From Reclinomonas americana ATCC 50394 (Eukaryota; Jakobida; Jakobea; Jakobida): a stretch of DNA of 23,354 bases. The stretch's first letter is position 1. Each line of letters begins with the position of its first letter. Of the stretch, positions 10,170-21,675 are shown piece after piece. The position numbers were made by a program, and so were the translations under genes. The stretch covers positions 27,329-50,682 of the forward strand of contig PS015547.1 of NCBI GenBank assembly GCA_048213135.1, in the 5' to 3' direction. The notes under the pieces were generated by a model that was not told the DNA's origin, did no database searches, and saw only the letters and a program-made list of their open reading frames with translations.

Positions 10170-13100
10170 GAGTGAGGTGTGCGGCGAGGAGACGGCTGAT
10201 GACAGACATGCGCAGAGCAACGCACCGCGTGCCGAGGTGTGCCGAAGCAACGACGGGTGAGCAAAATGGAGTCCGCCAACAGGTTGTTTTGCAGCAAAAT
10301 GTACACGTCGAGCAGCGGATCCTGCGCCAAAGTCAGACACGGGATACACACAAATACACCAGCGAAATCATCCCTTGTACCTTAAGCAGATAGTCCGGCG
10401 ACAGCGCCTGCACAAGCTTGAGCGCCGTGTCGTATGCACCAGACCAGCACAGATCCTCGCACACATCGACAAGGCCGTCGGGGTCCAACGACGACTGCGT
10501 CAGGTACCGCACCGCCTGCAGTGCGCGCATGTGTGAGTGCGGTGGGAGGTGAGCAACTTCGCTCCACCAGCAGACTGTACCTCGAGCGGCTTCTCGTTGT
10601 TGTCCAGCAGCCAGAGACCAATGGCGAGATTCTCGTCGGCCACCGAGATGGAGAGAGCTTGCATGAAAAAGGTAGACATTTTCGGCTGAACCACCACCAT
10701 CACCACGGTCGGTGAGTAACGAGCAACGGCACGCTGGAATCACCCCAGAACGGCACACACCTCACTCATGTCACGGCAAAAGTAGAACAGCAAGAGGCGA
10801 CACAGCTGCAAGTCGCGCGGCGTCCGCACGTGCAAGAACACACCCATCAGCGTCCGGTACTGGTGTGGCGGGTACAGCTGGAACGAATTCTGTGCCATCG
10901 ATTCAACGTCAAGGCCTGTGGCATGCAGACGGTGGCAGAAAACGGATGCGCACCATTTCCTGATCAAAGTACTCGCGGCATTCCTTGCTCAGCTTGTCCA
11001 AGATGAGACGCTCGACAAAGAGCGACACCTGGTTGTCGACAAATGAGTCAATTAGCTTCACAGCCAGTGCAACGACAACAGCAACGCAACAAAGTTCTTG
11101 AAGAGTGGATCGGTGAGCGGTCGCTCGCTGTCCTCGGGAATCTCGCTGTCGGATCGGTCGCGCACAGAGCGGCGGGCCTGCTTGGCCGGCACGTACATGA
11201 GGCGCAGAGCTCGAAAATCGGTTTTGCGCATCAGTGCGTCAATCGTCAGCTCGTGTGCCTGCTGCAGCTGCGCGTTCCACATGCGCTGCTCCCACTCTAG
11301 CGTTCGTCGCAGCGCCTGCATGGCGCTCTCCATCATCGGTGTGCGCGGTTGCAGGAACTCGAGGCGATGCAGACGGCGCTCAAGGTACTCGATGCGCAGA
11401 TACGAGCCCGAGTATTGCGTCGCCAACCGCGGCAGCGCCTCGCTCTCCAGCGACACGGCACACACTTGCAAGTAATAGAGGCGGCCTCGAGTCGACACGA
11501 TTAGCGACTCGATGTGCTCTGCGGATGATTAACGCGAAAGGGTGAGGGGCACTGGCGGAATGACGGGCGACAGAACAGCGATAACACAAAACTGTAATCG
11601 CTCTCCAGCGTGCACCGCTCGCGCAACACTGCACGAAGAAAGCAACATGTTGAGTGGATCAAAGAAAGAGAGACAAAGCAGGGGAGGACGGAGAGCAGCC
11701 AACCTTCCAGCGCCTCCAGCAGCGCCAGATACCGAGACCGACACGCGGCAATGGCGTCCAACACCACACCACGCGTCGAGTCAGGAATCTCCGGGTCGCT
11801 AAACAGCACCTTGTCCACAGCCTCGAGCAGCGCAGACGACACCGCCAGCTCCATGTTGATCCACTCCACGGCATCGGTGAGTGCAAACAGGAAGTCGTCC
11901 TTGTTCACGTAATTCTGGTGATCCGGCAGCACCACCGCCGGGAAGTCTACCAAACAGCAAGTAAGCACATGCACGCGCTCTCGATGATATAGTGGCTGGC
12001 ACGACAAACCTTCCTGACGAGCACTGAAATCTGCTCACAATCGACAAAGCATAGAGTGAGGAACGGACGACAGAAACGACACCTCAACATCATAAAACGC
12101 AACAGGCGAGAATGGTGCTGGCGAGTCCGTACTCGAGGGCAAACGACAGCAGGACTTCGCGTTTCTGCTTCTCCGATTGCACGTGCTCGCGGTCTGCACG
12201 CAGCAACAACAGCTTCTCCACCAACAACTGGTACGACTCCTCGGCATGGATAAACATCTCCACGCCAAGATCCATCACCGTGCTCAGGCGCTGCAGATCA
12301 ATCGCAACGAGTTTTTGAGTACCACGAAACACTTGCCGACGAGGTCAACCACATGTTCCAACCTGCTCCATCTGGCTGCGATGCTCAATCGTGCGCACAC
12401 CCTGTGCGGTGTAGATCGCCAGTGACAAGCTGGGAGCGCCGGGCGAGCGCACTGCCAGCCACTCGAGCAGGTGCATAACACGCTCGTTGCTGTCCTCGAC
12501 AATGAGAAGAATGTGGCAGTAATATCATTTTTGGCCACGATTACACACCTGTACTGTCGCTGACCGGCCCACAAGGACTCATCGGCGGCAAAAATGAGAG
12601 GTCGAGCCACATGCTGCGTGCCCACATGCACGAGTCGAGCGCACTGCCATGATACAGAAAAATGTGAGCACACGCGGAACGGGGAGATTATTGAGGCGAC
12701 ACCAACCAGTGCCGGATCGCGCCAATCGTCCAGAACACTTGTGGCCGAGAAGTGAAACAACGCGGGGCGCTCCTCACGAGCAGCTGGCGCGAAAGAGTGC
12801 AGAGACACCAGATCAGGAATATGGGCTTCACACTCCCTTCAACAACGGCGACACACCGATCAAGCTCTGCAAGTCAAACAGCGAGACGGTAATGTCGCGA
12901 GCGCCGGTCGAGTGCGACACGCGCTGCGATGTACAGCATGAATGGTAAGCCATCACGATGCACCGATACACACACGTACACATGCACACACACACACACA
13001 CACTCCATGTACCTCCCACACAAACACACAGCGTTGGAGAAACACCGTGTCGCCACCGGCACCCATGCGATCCGGGTCATAGTCGGTCATGTCTGCACGA

Positions 13101-15014
13101 GAGACACTCAACAATGAGCATGCATCGCAAGCAACGAAGAGCTGCTACTGTGACGTACCGCGCTCCCGAACAACTTGCAAATCCACGAGACGCATGTGGC
13201 TGTCGGGGGCATTCTTCACCGAGAATGGCGTCTGCTGCAACTCGACACTGGTGACATTACCTGCTCCGCGAACGCGGTAAGCATTAACACTGCACGGCGA
13301 AGTCGATAAACACTCACCAGCATCGGCGCTGACCACCACGCGATAAAAGTTGCAGTGCAGCGGGACACGCTGACTGACACCACTGCACTCGTCACTGCGA
13401 ATTTTACAGAGGTGTTGAGCGGCAACAAGAACAACACAGAACAGAGTGCCGAGAAACAGACCTGAGGCTGGCACTCGTGCACACCCACAGATATGAGTTG
13501 CACGTATCGCCATCCAGTTCCATGCTGGCCACCTTGTACACTGTCGAGGTCACGATGAGAAATAATGTGGCGGCAGAGAGCCCTCTCCCTCTCTTTGGCA
13601 CCTGGACCCGGATTATCCCTCAGCTCGAACAGGCACTCCAGCGTCTGGAGCGAGCACACAAAGCACCGGCCGTCACTGACACCGGCCACAATGGCGGCAC
13701 CGCGCGTCAGCACCTCCAGTGCCGTGATTCGCAGCTCAGCTGGAAGTGCCCTGGTGGCGACAAATTGCATCAAGTGCGGCGGCTAAAAGGCATGGCCGAG
13801 TCAGACAAGACAAGCGAGAGTGGGTGTGCGACGTCACAAGGCACAACATCATCACAGACCGAGGCGGAACCGTCGGCCGGTCGGCGCGCCCGTCGCTCAT
13901 TCACCGCGTCCGGCTCGAGATCCGTGCGCACAAAGTCGAACGACAGTGTGGCGGCCGTCTGGCCCGTCTTGCGTGCCGGGGGCACAAAAAGCTCCAGCAC
14001 GAGGAGACGACAGCCGGTGCAGCCCACAATGAGAATGTCGCCGCAGGCGCTGAGGGAGGGCGGGACCTGCGAGGCTTACACAGTGAGCGAGGAGGGAGGA
14101 AACAAAGAGCTATGTGATCGTTGTCACGCACCGACTGGTTCAGCGCATCGGCACTCTGCAACGGCACCACCATCAACGCCGACGGCACGACTCCCTCCGG
14201 CAACTGCACCTCGTGCACGCACTGCGCATCGGAGACGCGACACACGCGGATCAAACCCGCGTCCGTGCCGAGAATCACAAATCGCCGTCCCCGCTCGCCA
14301 TCGCCACCACTCGTCCAGTACGTCGAGCACGTCACCAACCCCTTTTTTTGTACAGTGAGCAGGGGAGACAACACACGACATGACGAGTGGAATCACCTTG
14401 TCGGCAGGCAGGCGAGAGATGATGCGAGGCCGACGCGCGCGAATGTCCATGATCGCCAGTCGGTTGCCATCGGCCACACAATGCATCCTGAGAGACAGAC
14501 AACACGCACGCGCGATGAGTGCATGTGTGTGTGTGCGCGCGCGGGAACGACATGTCGCAAAGCACAACGAGCGATTCATGTGCAGAGAGGAGAGAGAGAA
14601 AAGGCGAAGGAGAGACAGTGTATGAAGCATGCACAAACAACATCTCCACTCATGCCAGTGCACGCATAACAGGCAACGAGAGAGAAAGAGAGGCTGCAAG
14701 GGTCCACTTGCAAGCACTCTCTTGCACGTTTGCACGTCGCTCTCTCTCACACACACACTCTCTCTCTCACTCAACGTTGGTGGTGGCACCGCCGCACCAC
14801 CATGCACCGCCCCCGCCACCACCTGACTCGCATCCACCGCCGCCACAGTCATGCTCACAACATGCGCTCTCTGCGCCTCCTCCTGCTGCTGCTGCAACAC
14901 TGGCGACACAGGCGCCGACATTGACTCACTGACAGCTGATGCAGCAGCAGTCAGTGGGCGGAACCAGTCTGCGCCACTGCTCCACGCGCGACTCTCCACG
15001 CTGCATGTCTCCAT
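6688..15014 (-). CDS. ELYS/AHCTF1-like nucleoporin, 32 exons
   Basis: Exons: 15014-14776, 14487-14397, 14341-14132, 14066-13905 (or to 13860), 13782-13602, 13540-13462, 13382-13318, 13260-13159, 13092-13028, 12923-12857, 12783-12707, 12643-12549, 12489-12363, 12290-12104, 12030-12010, 11946-11704, 11628-11593, 11518-11091, 11028-10954 (or from 11055), 10889-10761, 10685-10581, 10515-10381, 10321-10226, 9517-9434, 9372-9034, 8968-8896, 8831-8654, 8587-8293, 8223-7984, 7908-7863, 7790-7090, 7029-6688. This gives about 1770 residues. The N-terminal third is beta-propeller-like (VILGTDAGLIRV, SLFDLQ). A helical domain carries the ELYS landmarks IGLWLLDNNE, LLQNNLLADSILLTRR, MALPLADYE and VQQAAVVAQRRNRCGS. 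The last 600 residues are disordered, with SPRSILRTP, an Ala tract and an AT-hook-like RRTRGR. ELYS binds chromatin and recruits the Nup107-160 complex to seed nuclear pores after mitosis. Individual exon edges may be off by a few codons. Confidence 0.75.
9521..10168. repeat. Two (CA)n tracts flanking an assembly gap inside an ELYS intron
   Basis: CA runs at about 9521-9574 and 10114-10168 lie either side of 323 N (9680-10002), inside the intron between 10225 and 9518. The sequence next to the gap is low-complexity GAC/GACC/GACG triplets unlike the rest of the window. Sequence just after the left CA run (9575-9615) resembles that just after the right run (10169-10203), suggesting both represent one locus read badly across a microsatellite. 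Confidence 0.7.
12010..12030 (-). other. 21-nt microexon of the ELYS-like gene
   Basis: This exon encodes six full residues (FSARQE) plus two split codons. The preceding donor is GTTGCG at 12103 and the following one GTTTGT at 12009. Including it restores frame between STILA and DFPAVVLPDH; no direct join keeps both sides open. Confidence 0.65.
14777..15013 (-). other. Poorly conserved N-terminal exon of the ELYS-like gene
   Basis: Exon 1 encodes about 79 residues rich in Ala, Val, Gln and Pro. The ATG at 15014 is the first in frame; an internal ATG about 31 codons later (MSAPVSPVL) is an alternative start. Its donor is GTTGAG, and the 288-nt intron that follows is rich in CT and CA repeats. 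The conserved propeller only begins in exon 2 (CVADGNRLAIMD). Confidence 0.5.
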
Positions 15015-15088
15015 CGCGCACACACAGAGAGAGGCAAAGAAGAGTGAATTTTCTTTGTGTTTCGATCTGTTTCTTTCTTTCTTTGTGA
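15015..15088. promoter_or_regulatory. 74-bp divergent promoter, ELYS-like (-) / CDC48-N protein (+)
   Basis: Only 74 bp separate the two start codons. The stretch contains a GA-rich part (15024-15045) and a TTTCTTTC-type pyrimidine part (15061-15085). Both genes must share a core promoter or have their transcription starts interleaved, unless the ELYS start is the internal ATG. Confidence 0.6.
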
Positions 15089-16715
<1,627 letters not shown>

Positions 16716-16787
16716 TCGACCCCACACGTCAGTGAAGACGGAGAAGAAACGCCCAGTCCTTGTGTCCGTCCTCTCTTTGTTGAAGAA
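16716..16787 (+). promoter_or_regulatory. 72-bp tandem spacer before the transporter gene
   Basis: The transporter start codon lies 72 bp after the stop of the CDC48-N gene on the same strand. Promoter and 3' processing signals of the two genes must overlap here. No motif stands out. Confidence 0.4.
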
Positions 16788-18468
16788 ATGCATGAGGAGC
16801 GGAGTGACGAAGACAGCTCTCTGCCTCCCACCGACAGTGGCATCGAGCTGGCCACACTGCTCGACGATGAGGAGTCGTCCAGCTCCGCTGCAGGTGGCCT
16901 CTTCTTCTACTTCTTCGTCACCTCATTCTCCTCTGTCATCATTGCTCACCCCCCACAGCAGTCGTCACCTCGGAGCCCGCGCTCACTGCGCAGCCCGTGG
17001 AGCACGACCCTCCTGGTCGGTGGTGGCAACTCTCACTGCAGTGTCTCACCGTGGCACTGGCCTACGCCACCTGGTTCTCCGCCAGTGCCGTCCTCCCACA
17101 ACTGGTGCACCTGTTCGCCCTTAGTGCACCTCTCACTGCGCTCCTGTCGGTCTCGGTGCAAGTGGGATTCACTGTGGGTGCCTTCCTCTCGGCGCTCGTC
17201 ACGCTGTCGGACCTGGTGAAGCCTCGGCGACTGGCCTTGTGGGCACTCTGCAATGCAGCTGTGCTGCTGGACAGTGTGCCGTTTGCGGCCGTGGTTGCCG
17301 CACGTTTTGGTGCCGGCTTCTTCCTCGCTGCGGTGTACCCGCCGGGCGTGAAACACATCGCCACGTGGTGGCGACATGGGCGCGGTCTGGCCGTCGGCTG
17401 CTATGTCGGCGCCCTCGCCGTGGGCAGCGCACTGCCGTCGCTCTCGTCGGCCGTGCTGCCTGCCGACTACGCATCCGTCACACTGGTCAGCTCGGTGCTG
17501 AGTGCGGTGGGTGGTCTGCTGGCCATCCTGTGGCGTGACGGCCCGTATCCCTTCCCCACCGCCAAGTTCCGACTCCGCCAGGTGCCCGACACGCTGGCCT
17601 CGCTCCCGCTACTGCTCGTCGCCGCCAGTTACACTGGCCACACGTGGGAGCTGTATGGCGCCTGGTCGTGGTTCAAGTCGTTCATGAACAACGCCCTTTC
17701 CGTGCGAGGCCAAGACCCCGTGACGGCCGCCCGATCGGCGTCGCTCATCAATTTTGTGTTTGTCGGCAGGTGCGACAAGTGGGAGCTCATGTGCGCGCCA
17801 GCTTGTTGTCCTCACTCTGTCATAACAGCGGTGTCATTGGTTGTGTCGCTGGCGGCCGGTTGAGTGACAAGTACGGGCGCACGCTGGTGACCCTGGTCAC
17901 GGTGTGCATCAGCGGCACTTGCTCGGTGCTGGTCGGTTTGCTGGACATGGCGGCCTGCCCCGTGTGGGTTCTCGTCTGTGTGGCTATTGTGTGGGGTTGC
18001 GTTACTGCTTGCAGTTGTGCTCGACTGCTTGCTGTTGTGGAGGAGCTTAACTCCCTGCCTTCAGGCATCACCATTATCGCCGACTCGGCGCTGTACACGT
18101 TGCGTGTTTTGTTTGCAAGTGCTGTTTTTACCGATCCCTGCTGCTTCTCACTCCTGCCCTGTCCGCACAGTTCCATGGCCACTGAACTGGCCGACCAGGT
18201 GAGCAGATCTGGAGAAGTGAATGAGTGAGTATTCGCGTTTGCTCACTCCTCCGTGCAGTCCTACGTCGGCACCGCCGTGTCGTTGCAAATGGTGCTCGGC
18301 TTCCTGCTGGCCACTCCGGCGGTGCTGTCAGTGCCGCTGGCGCAGCCGAGCCTCGGATGGGACACCGTGTTCACGTTGCTGACGCCGGGCGCGGTGATCG
18401 GCATCATCGGCATGCTCTGGTTGCGCCGACTGCCGGACGCCAAGCGCATCGCACACGGCAAGATGTGA
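16788..18468 (+). CDS. Major facilitator superfamily transporter, bacterial-like
   Basis: Exons 16788-16893, 16959-17769, 17829-17995, 18065-18098, 18171-18198 and 18259-18468 encode 451 residues. After an acidic Ser-rich N-terminus of about 50 residues come about 12 hydrophobic segments. Motifs include YATWFSASAVLPQL in the first helix, VYPPGVKHIATWW with GRGLAVGCYVGALAVGSALP in the middle loop, GHTWELYGAWSW in the second half, GRLSDKYGR (the classical MFS loop signature) and VGTAVSLQMVLGFLL. This set is that of bacterial and archaeal MFS proteins of the NarK/CynX-like type annotated as transporters of unknown substrate. Five introns, two with GTTGCG donors, show it is a settled nuclear gene. 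The substrate cannot be told from sequence. Tandem after the CDC48-N gene; its stop is 40 bp from the convergent neighbour. Confidence 0.85.
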
Positions 18469-18508
18469 CACAAAAAAAGGTGCGTGCGTACAGCTAACAA
18501 ACATTTTA

Positions 18509-19603
18509 TCAATTCTGCAGCGTTCTCATCACAATGTGGTAGAAGCCGAGCTCGTGGTTGGTTCGAATCGAGTTCACACGATAGATCTTGTGCGTGCCGC
18601 CGAGAAAGTCGTGCGTGCGAACCTGCACGCGCGGCGTTCAGCACAGCCACTCGCCATCCAGCGACACACACGCGCGCGCATACCTTGATGGACAGCGTGT
18701 AGTCGCGCACTGGTCCCGGCATGCCCTTGCCGCGCACCAGCAGGTCGTAAAACGCCAGATAATAAACAATGGACTGCGCCACGGCGCCACGAATCACCAG
18801 TCGCCCTGTGACTCCAAGCTGCGTGGCAAACACCACCGACAGCACCCGTGCACTGTGCTGATCCCAGTGGACGTCTTGCGCACGACGCGCCTGTCACGTG
18901 CACCATGAGCACGAGGAAGACACACAGAGAGACAAGACAAGCCCAACCTCGGCGGCCAGCAGCACAGTGCGAATGTACCGGAAGGCCAGCGGTGTCTTGG
19001 GATCGTCTTGCGACACGTCGAGAGTCACTGCCGACACGCCCTCGCTTGCCTCCTTCTTGGCCACTGTTGACGATCCTGCTCCTGCTCCTGCCCGCTCCTT
19101 GCCCTCCGCCCCACCCTCCTGCTCCTCGCCGGCCTCCTCGCCCTGCTGCACATCGTACAGAATGCGAACCCGCTGTCGCCTTCTCAGACGCGACTCTGCA
19201 CCCGCCCTCGCACTCTCCTCCACAAAGCTCGGCACAATCACGTACGGCATGAAGCGCAGCTTCTCGTACTCTACATCGCTCACTCGTTTGCGCTCGCCCA
19301 GCTCGTCTGCAGGCGACTGAGTGTGTGAGGGGAGAGAGAGAGAGACAACTCTGCAGATGACTTGCCTTGCTCTTGCAGCATGCGGATCTCCTCTGCGCGT
19401 CGCACCAGCACGTCCAGTTCGTCCTCTGCAGCCGGTGCATTTCCAGTGGTGGTGGAGGTGGAGGTGCTGGCTGCAGTGGCCGGTGTGAAGATGTGCGAGA
19501 GGAGAACGCGAACGCGCTTCTGTGAATGTGTGGCGGGAGGTGAGTGTGGCGATGAGAGGGAGAGGAAGTGATGGAGGCGAACCACTGTGCTGGAGCTCAG
19601 CAT
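18509..19603 (-). CDS. Unrecognised protein of about 283 residues
   Basis: Model: 19603-19586 (uncertain first exon), 19519-19366, 19306-18948, 18890-18684 and 18622-18509; every internal junction keeps frame. I do not recognise the family. An N-terminal Ser/Thr stretch is followed by a helix (DELDVLVRRAEEIRMLQEQ), then RVSDVEYEKLRFMPYVIVPSF, an acidic Ala/Gly/Glu-rich insert, and a C-terminal half that looks well folded: TPLAFRYIRTVLLAAE, HWDQHSARVLSVVFATQLG, QSIVYYLAFYDLLVRGKG, and finally VNSIRTNHELGFYHIVMRTLQN split over the last exon. There is no transmembrane helix or signal peptide. The second intron has a GC donor. Starts further upstream (19654) are possible. It lies about 110 bp downstream of PRP38A on the same strand. 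Confidence 0.65.
19307..19365 (-). other. GC-AG intron in the unrecognised gene
   Basis: The exon ends AG and the intron begins GCAAGT. Splicing to the AG at 19308-19307 gives Gln-Asp-Glu-Leu in frame. The nearest GT (two bases on) puts the next exon out of frame and into a stop, so a GC donor is the only simple solution. Confidence 0.7.
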
Positions 19604-19713
19604 GCACGGTACTGCTTGAACACAGGTGCAACAGCAGCAGGACGTGCATGACATTTTCTTTTTTCATTGACTTCTCCTCCCTTGGCCTCTTCTCTCTCTC
19701 TGGACGGGTGGCC

Positions 19714-19770
19714 TCATTTCAGTGGCTTGAGACCCAGCGAGATGCGCAGCTTGTTTGTCTCCTCGATCGA
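19714..19770 (-). other. C-terminal HIND (Hub1-interacting) motif of PRP38A
   Basis: The protein ends [18 protein letters not shown]. This is the Hub1-interacting domain sequence known near the N-terminus of Snu66/SART1 and, in plants and some other eukaryotes, at the C-terminus of Prp38. It binds the ubiquitin-like protein Hub1/UBL5 non-covalently through a salt bridge to the conserved Arg. Confidence 0.85.
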
Positions 19771-21625
19771 CATCGACACCTCCTTGCCGCTTCCACCACC
19801 GCCGCCGCCGCCGCCGCTGCCGCTGGCACCGCTCTTTTGCTTCTTGGTGCCGGCGTAGCCGCCTGACGGACTCGGACTGCGTTCGCGCTTGCGTCGCTCC
19901 CTGTCCCTGTCCCTATCCCTATCACGATCACGATCACGATCGCGGTCGCGGTCGCGGTCCCTGTCTCGGTCGCGGTCTCTGTCACGGTCTCCGTGGCGAT
20001 CACGATCACGGTCCCTGTCTCGATCTCTGTCACGATCGCGGTCACGATCCCTGTCGCGGTGTCGATCTGGCGAGCGCGACCTGCATGCAGCACAAACCGC
20101 ATGCGTGAGTCTCTCATGCTGTTAAGCAAACGACAGCAGCGCTGACTCACCGTCGTCTCGGCGACCGACTGCCGTCGCGGTGTCGCCGGTGCCGGTCGCG
20201 TCGATCATCCTCGCCGTCGGAGCGCGAGGGCGAGCGTGAGTGCCGTCTCTTCTCTGCGGTCGGTGACAAAAGCAATAAGCACGCATTTTCACGCCTCTTG
20301 ACGTACAGAAGGCAACCAACCAACCTCGACGTGGTGAAGGCATCCACTTTTCGCGCCGACGCGGCTCTTTCCGCTCTTCCTCGCTGCCTTCCTCCGCCTC
20401 ACCATCCTCTCCTCCTCCTCCTCCACCTCCCCGACGTCTGCGCGCCGCACCATCATCATCGTCGTCTTCGTCATTGTCGTCGAATCGTCGCGGCGCAGTG
20501 CGTCGCTCTCGCCCACCCGACGCCTCATCTTCGCGGTCCATCTCCTCCAGAATCTCGTCGGTCAGCAGACTCTGACGCGGCTCCAGGCCGCCGGCCTCTT
20601 GCACCACAGAGCGCTTCGGCAGGAACGGCAACGAAATGTCCATGGCGTAGTCGGTGGTGAGAATCTCGTCCACGAACTCGTCCATGTGGATCACCTCGTA
20701 CTCTGTCGGAGGAAAGGGGAAAGGGAAGAGGAAGGGTGAGGGGAAGAGGAAGGGTGAGGGGAAGGGGACAAGGAGAGAAGCAAGAAGGAAACGATCATGA
20801 GGAAAAGAAAGAACAAGAAGAAAAGAAAGAAGAACAACAACAACAACAACAACAACAAGAAGAAGAAGAAGAAGAAGAAGAGGAAGAGGAAGAGGAAGGG
20901 TGAGGGGAAGAAGAAAACAGTTGGGGGGAAAAGAAAAAGAAGAAGAAAAAGAACAATGAGAAGAAGAAGAACAGGAAGGATGAAGAGAATGAAAAGAAGA
21001 AGAAGAAGAACAACAACAACAACAAGAAGAAGAAGAAGAAGAGGAAGAGGAAGGGTGGGAGGAAGAAGACAAGGAAGAGGCCACTATCATTCAAAAAGTC
21101 GTCCCCTCTTCTCTCTCTCTTTTCTCTCTCTCTCTCTTCTCCGCAACTGCCATCGGCCTTTTTCCTCCGAATCTTGCGATAGTCGGCGTACAGTGGCTCC
21201 AGATACCCGTAAATGTCGGTGGGTCGGCCCACCAGGCGCATGTAGAACGCACCGAGGGCACGCACGTACTTGTAATCGTCGTTGTGAATGAACTCAATCA
21301 CAATCTCCTTCTCCGGCTGAATCTGCAACATCTTCAACACCAAGCACAGGAACTTGGAGGGCTTGCGGGCGCCGCCGTACGTGCCGCCCACGTGATCCAA
21401 GTCCATGGCCTTGTCGACCAGCGTGTCGGCTGTGTTCCGAGAGTGAGCGGAAGAAGGGGAGGCAAAGAGAGGAGCAGCGAGTGAGCGCACCCGACAAGCC
21501 AAAGCAGTGTTCCTGGGAGGAGGAGAAGAAGGGGTGCGATGAGTGCGCCACGAATGGACGTGTTGTGGTGGCGAGTGAATGAACTGTACCTTCCAGTACC
21601 ATGAGGCGTAGATCTTTTGCCGCAC
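19714..21625 (-). CDS. PRPF38A: Pre-mRNA splicing factor PRP38A (5' partial)
   Basis: Exons 21625-21590, 21512-21491, 21429-21148, 20702-20325, 20253-20151 and 20080-19714 encode 395 residues. The core is unmistakable: [72 protein letters not shown] and [15 protein letters not shown], then [15 protein letters not shown] Glu/Asp/Arg-rich region, an RS-like segment and a long Arg-Asp repeat follow, ending in a HIND motif. PRP38 joins the spliceosome with the B complex and is needed for its activation. The family's first 25 or so residues, around the IHGTNPQ motif, are missing; the 20-N gap just upstream is the likeliest place. Two exons are tiny (36 and 22 nt), and the exon ending at 21148 uses a GTTGCG donor. 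Confidence 0.9.
19896..20062 (-). repeat. Arg-Asp dipeptide repeat in PRP38A
   Basis: In the last exon about 55 codons alternate Arg with Asp (with one His-Gly-Asp break). The DNA is an imperfect hexanucleotide repeat that uses mixed Arg codons, so it is not a recent pure expansion. Such RD tracts are common in spliceosomal proteins. Confidence 0.85.
20703..21147 (-). repeat. 445-nt intron of PRP38A made of polypyrimidine (TTC-rich) sequence
   Basis: The intron begins GTTGCG and ends CAG. From about 20708 to 21080 the sense strand is almost all C and T (the + strand is GA/AAG repeats). It is about six times longer than the typical intron here and is the longest strand-asymmetric stretch of the window. 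Confidence 0.8.
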
Positions 21626-21655
21626 CTGTGAGATGGAAGAGGAGGGTGAGAGGGT

Positions 21656-21675
21656 NNNNNNNNNNNNNNNNNNNN
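21656..21675. other. Assembly gap (20 N) upstream of PRP38A exons
   Basis: Twenty N lie 30 bp upstream of the acceptor before VRQKIY. The length is probably nominal. The missing N-terminal exon of PRP38A is expected here or close by, since I find no codons for the family's first residues between this point and 22109. Confidence 0.6.

Noticed and set aside
9435-10209. Open frames spanning the N gap and encoding Thr-His or Cys-Val repeats
   Set aside because: They are translations of CA repeats and N within an intron.
11029-11090. A 35-nt intron (11090-11056) in the ELYS-like gene
   Set aside because: The alternative acceptor at 11029 gives a 62-nt intron in the same phase, matching the usual size, though the shorter one is not excluded.
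12784-12856. Apparent frameshift in the ELYS-like gene after SLFDLQSLI
   Set aside because: A 73-nt GT-AG intron (GTGTGT to CGCCAG) restores frame exactly, so no indel is needed.
19714-19770. HIND motif taken as the beginning of a SART1/Snu66 gene or a PRP38-SART1 fusion
   Set aside because: A stop codon follows directly after KPLK, and C-terminal HIND on Prp38 is known from plants.
19889-20125. Open frame on the + strand rich in Ser-Arg dipeptides, looking like an SR protein
   Set aside because: It is the antisense reading of the Arg-Asp repeat of PRP38A, which is homology-supported and in frame with the PRP38 core and HIND tail.
20797-21291. Lys/Arg-rich open frame on the + strand
   Set aside because: It is the AAG-repeat strand of a polypyrimidine intron between two conserved PRP38A exons.
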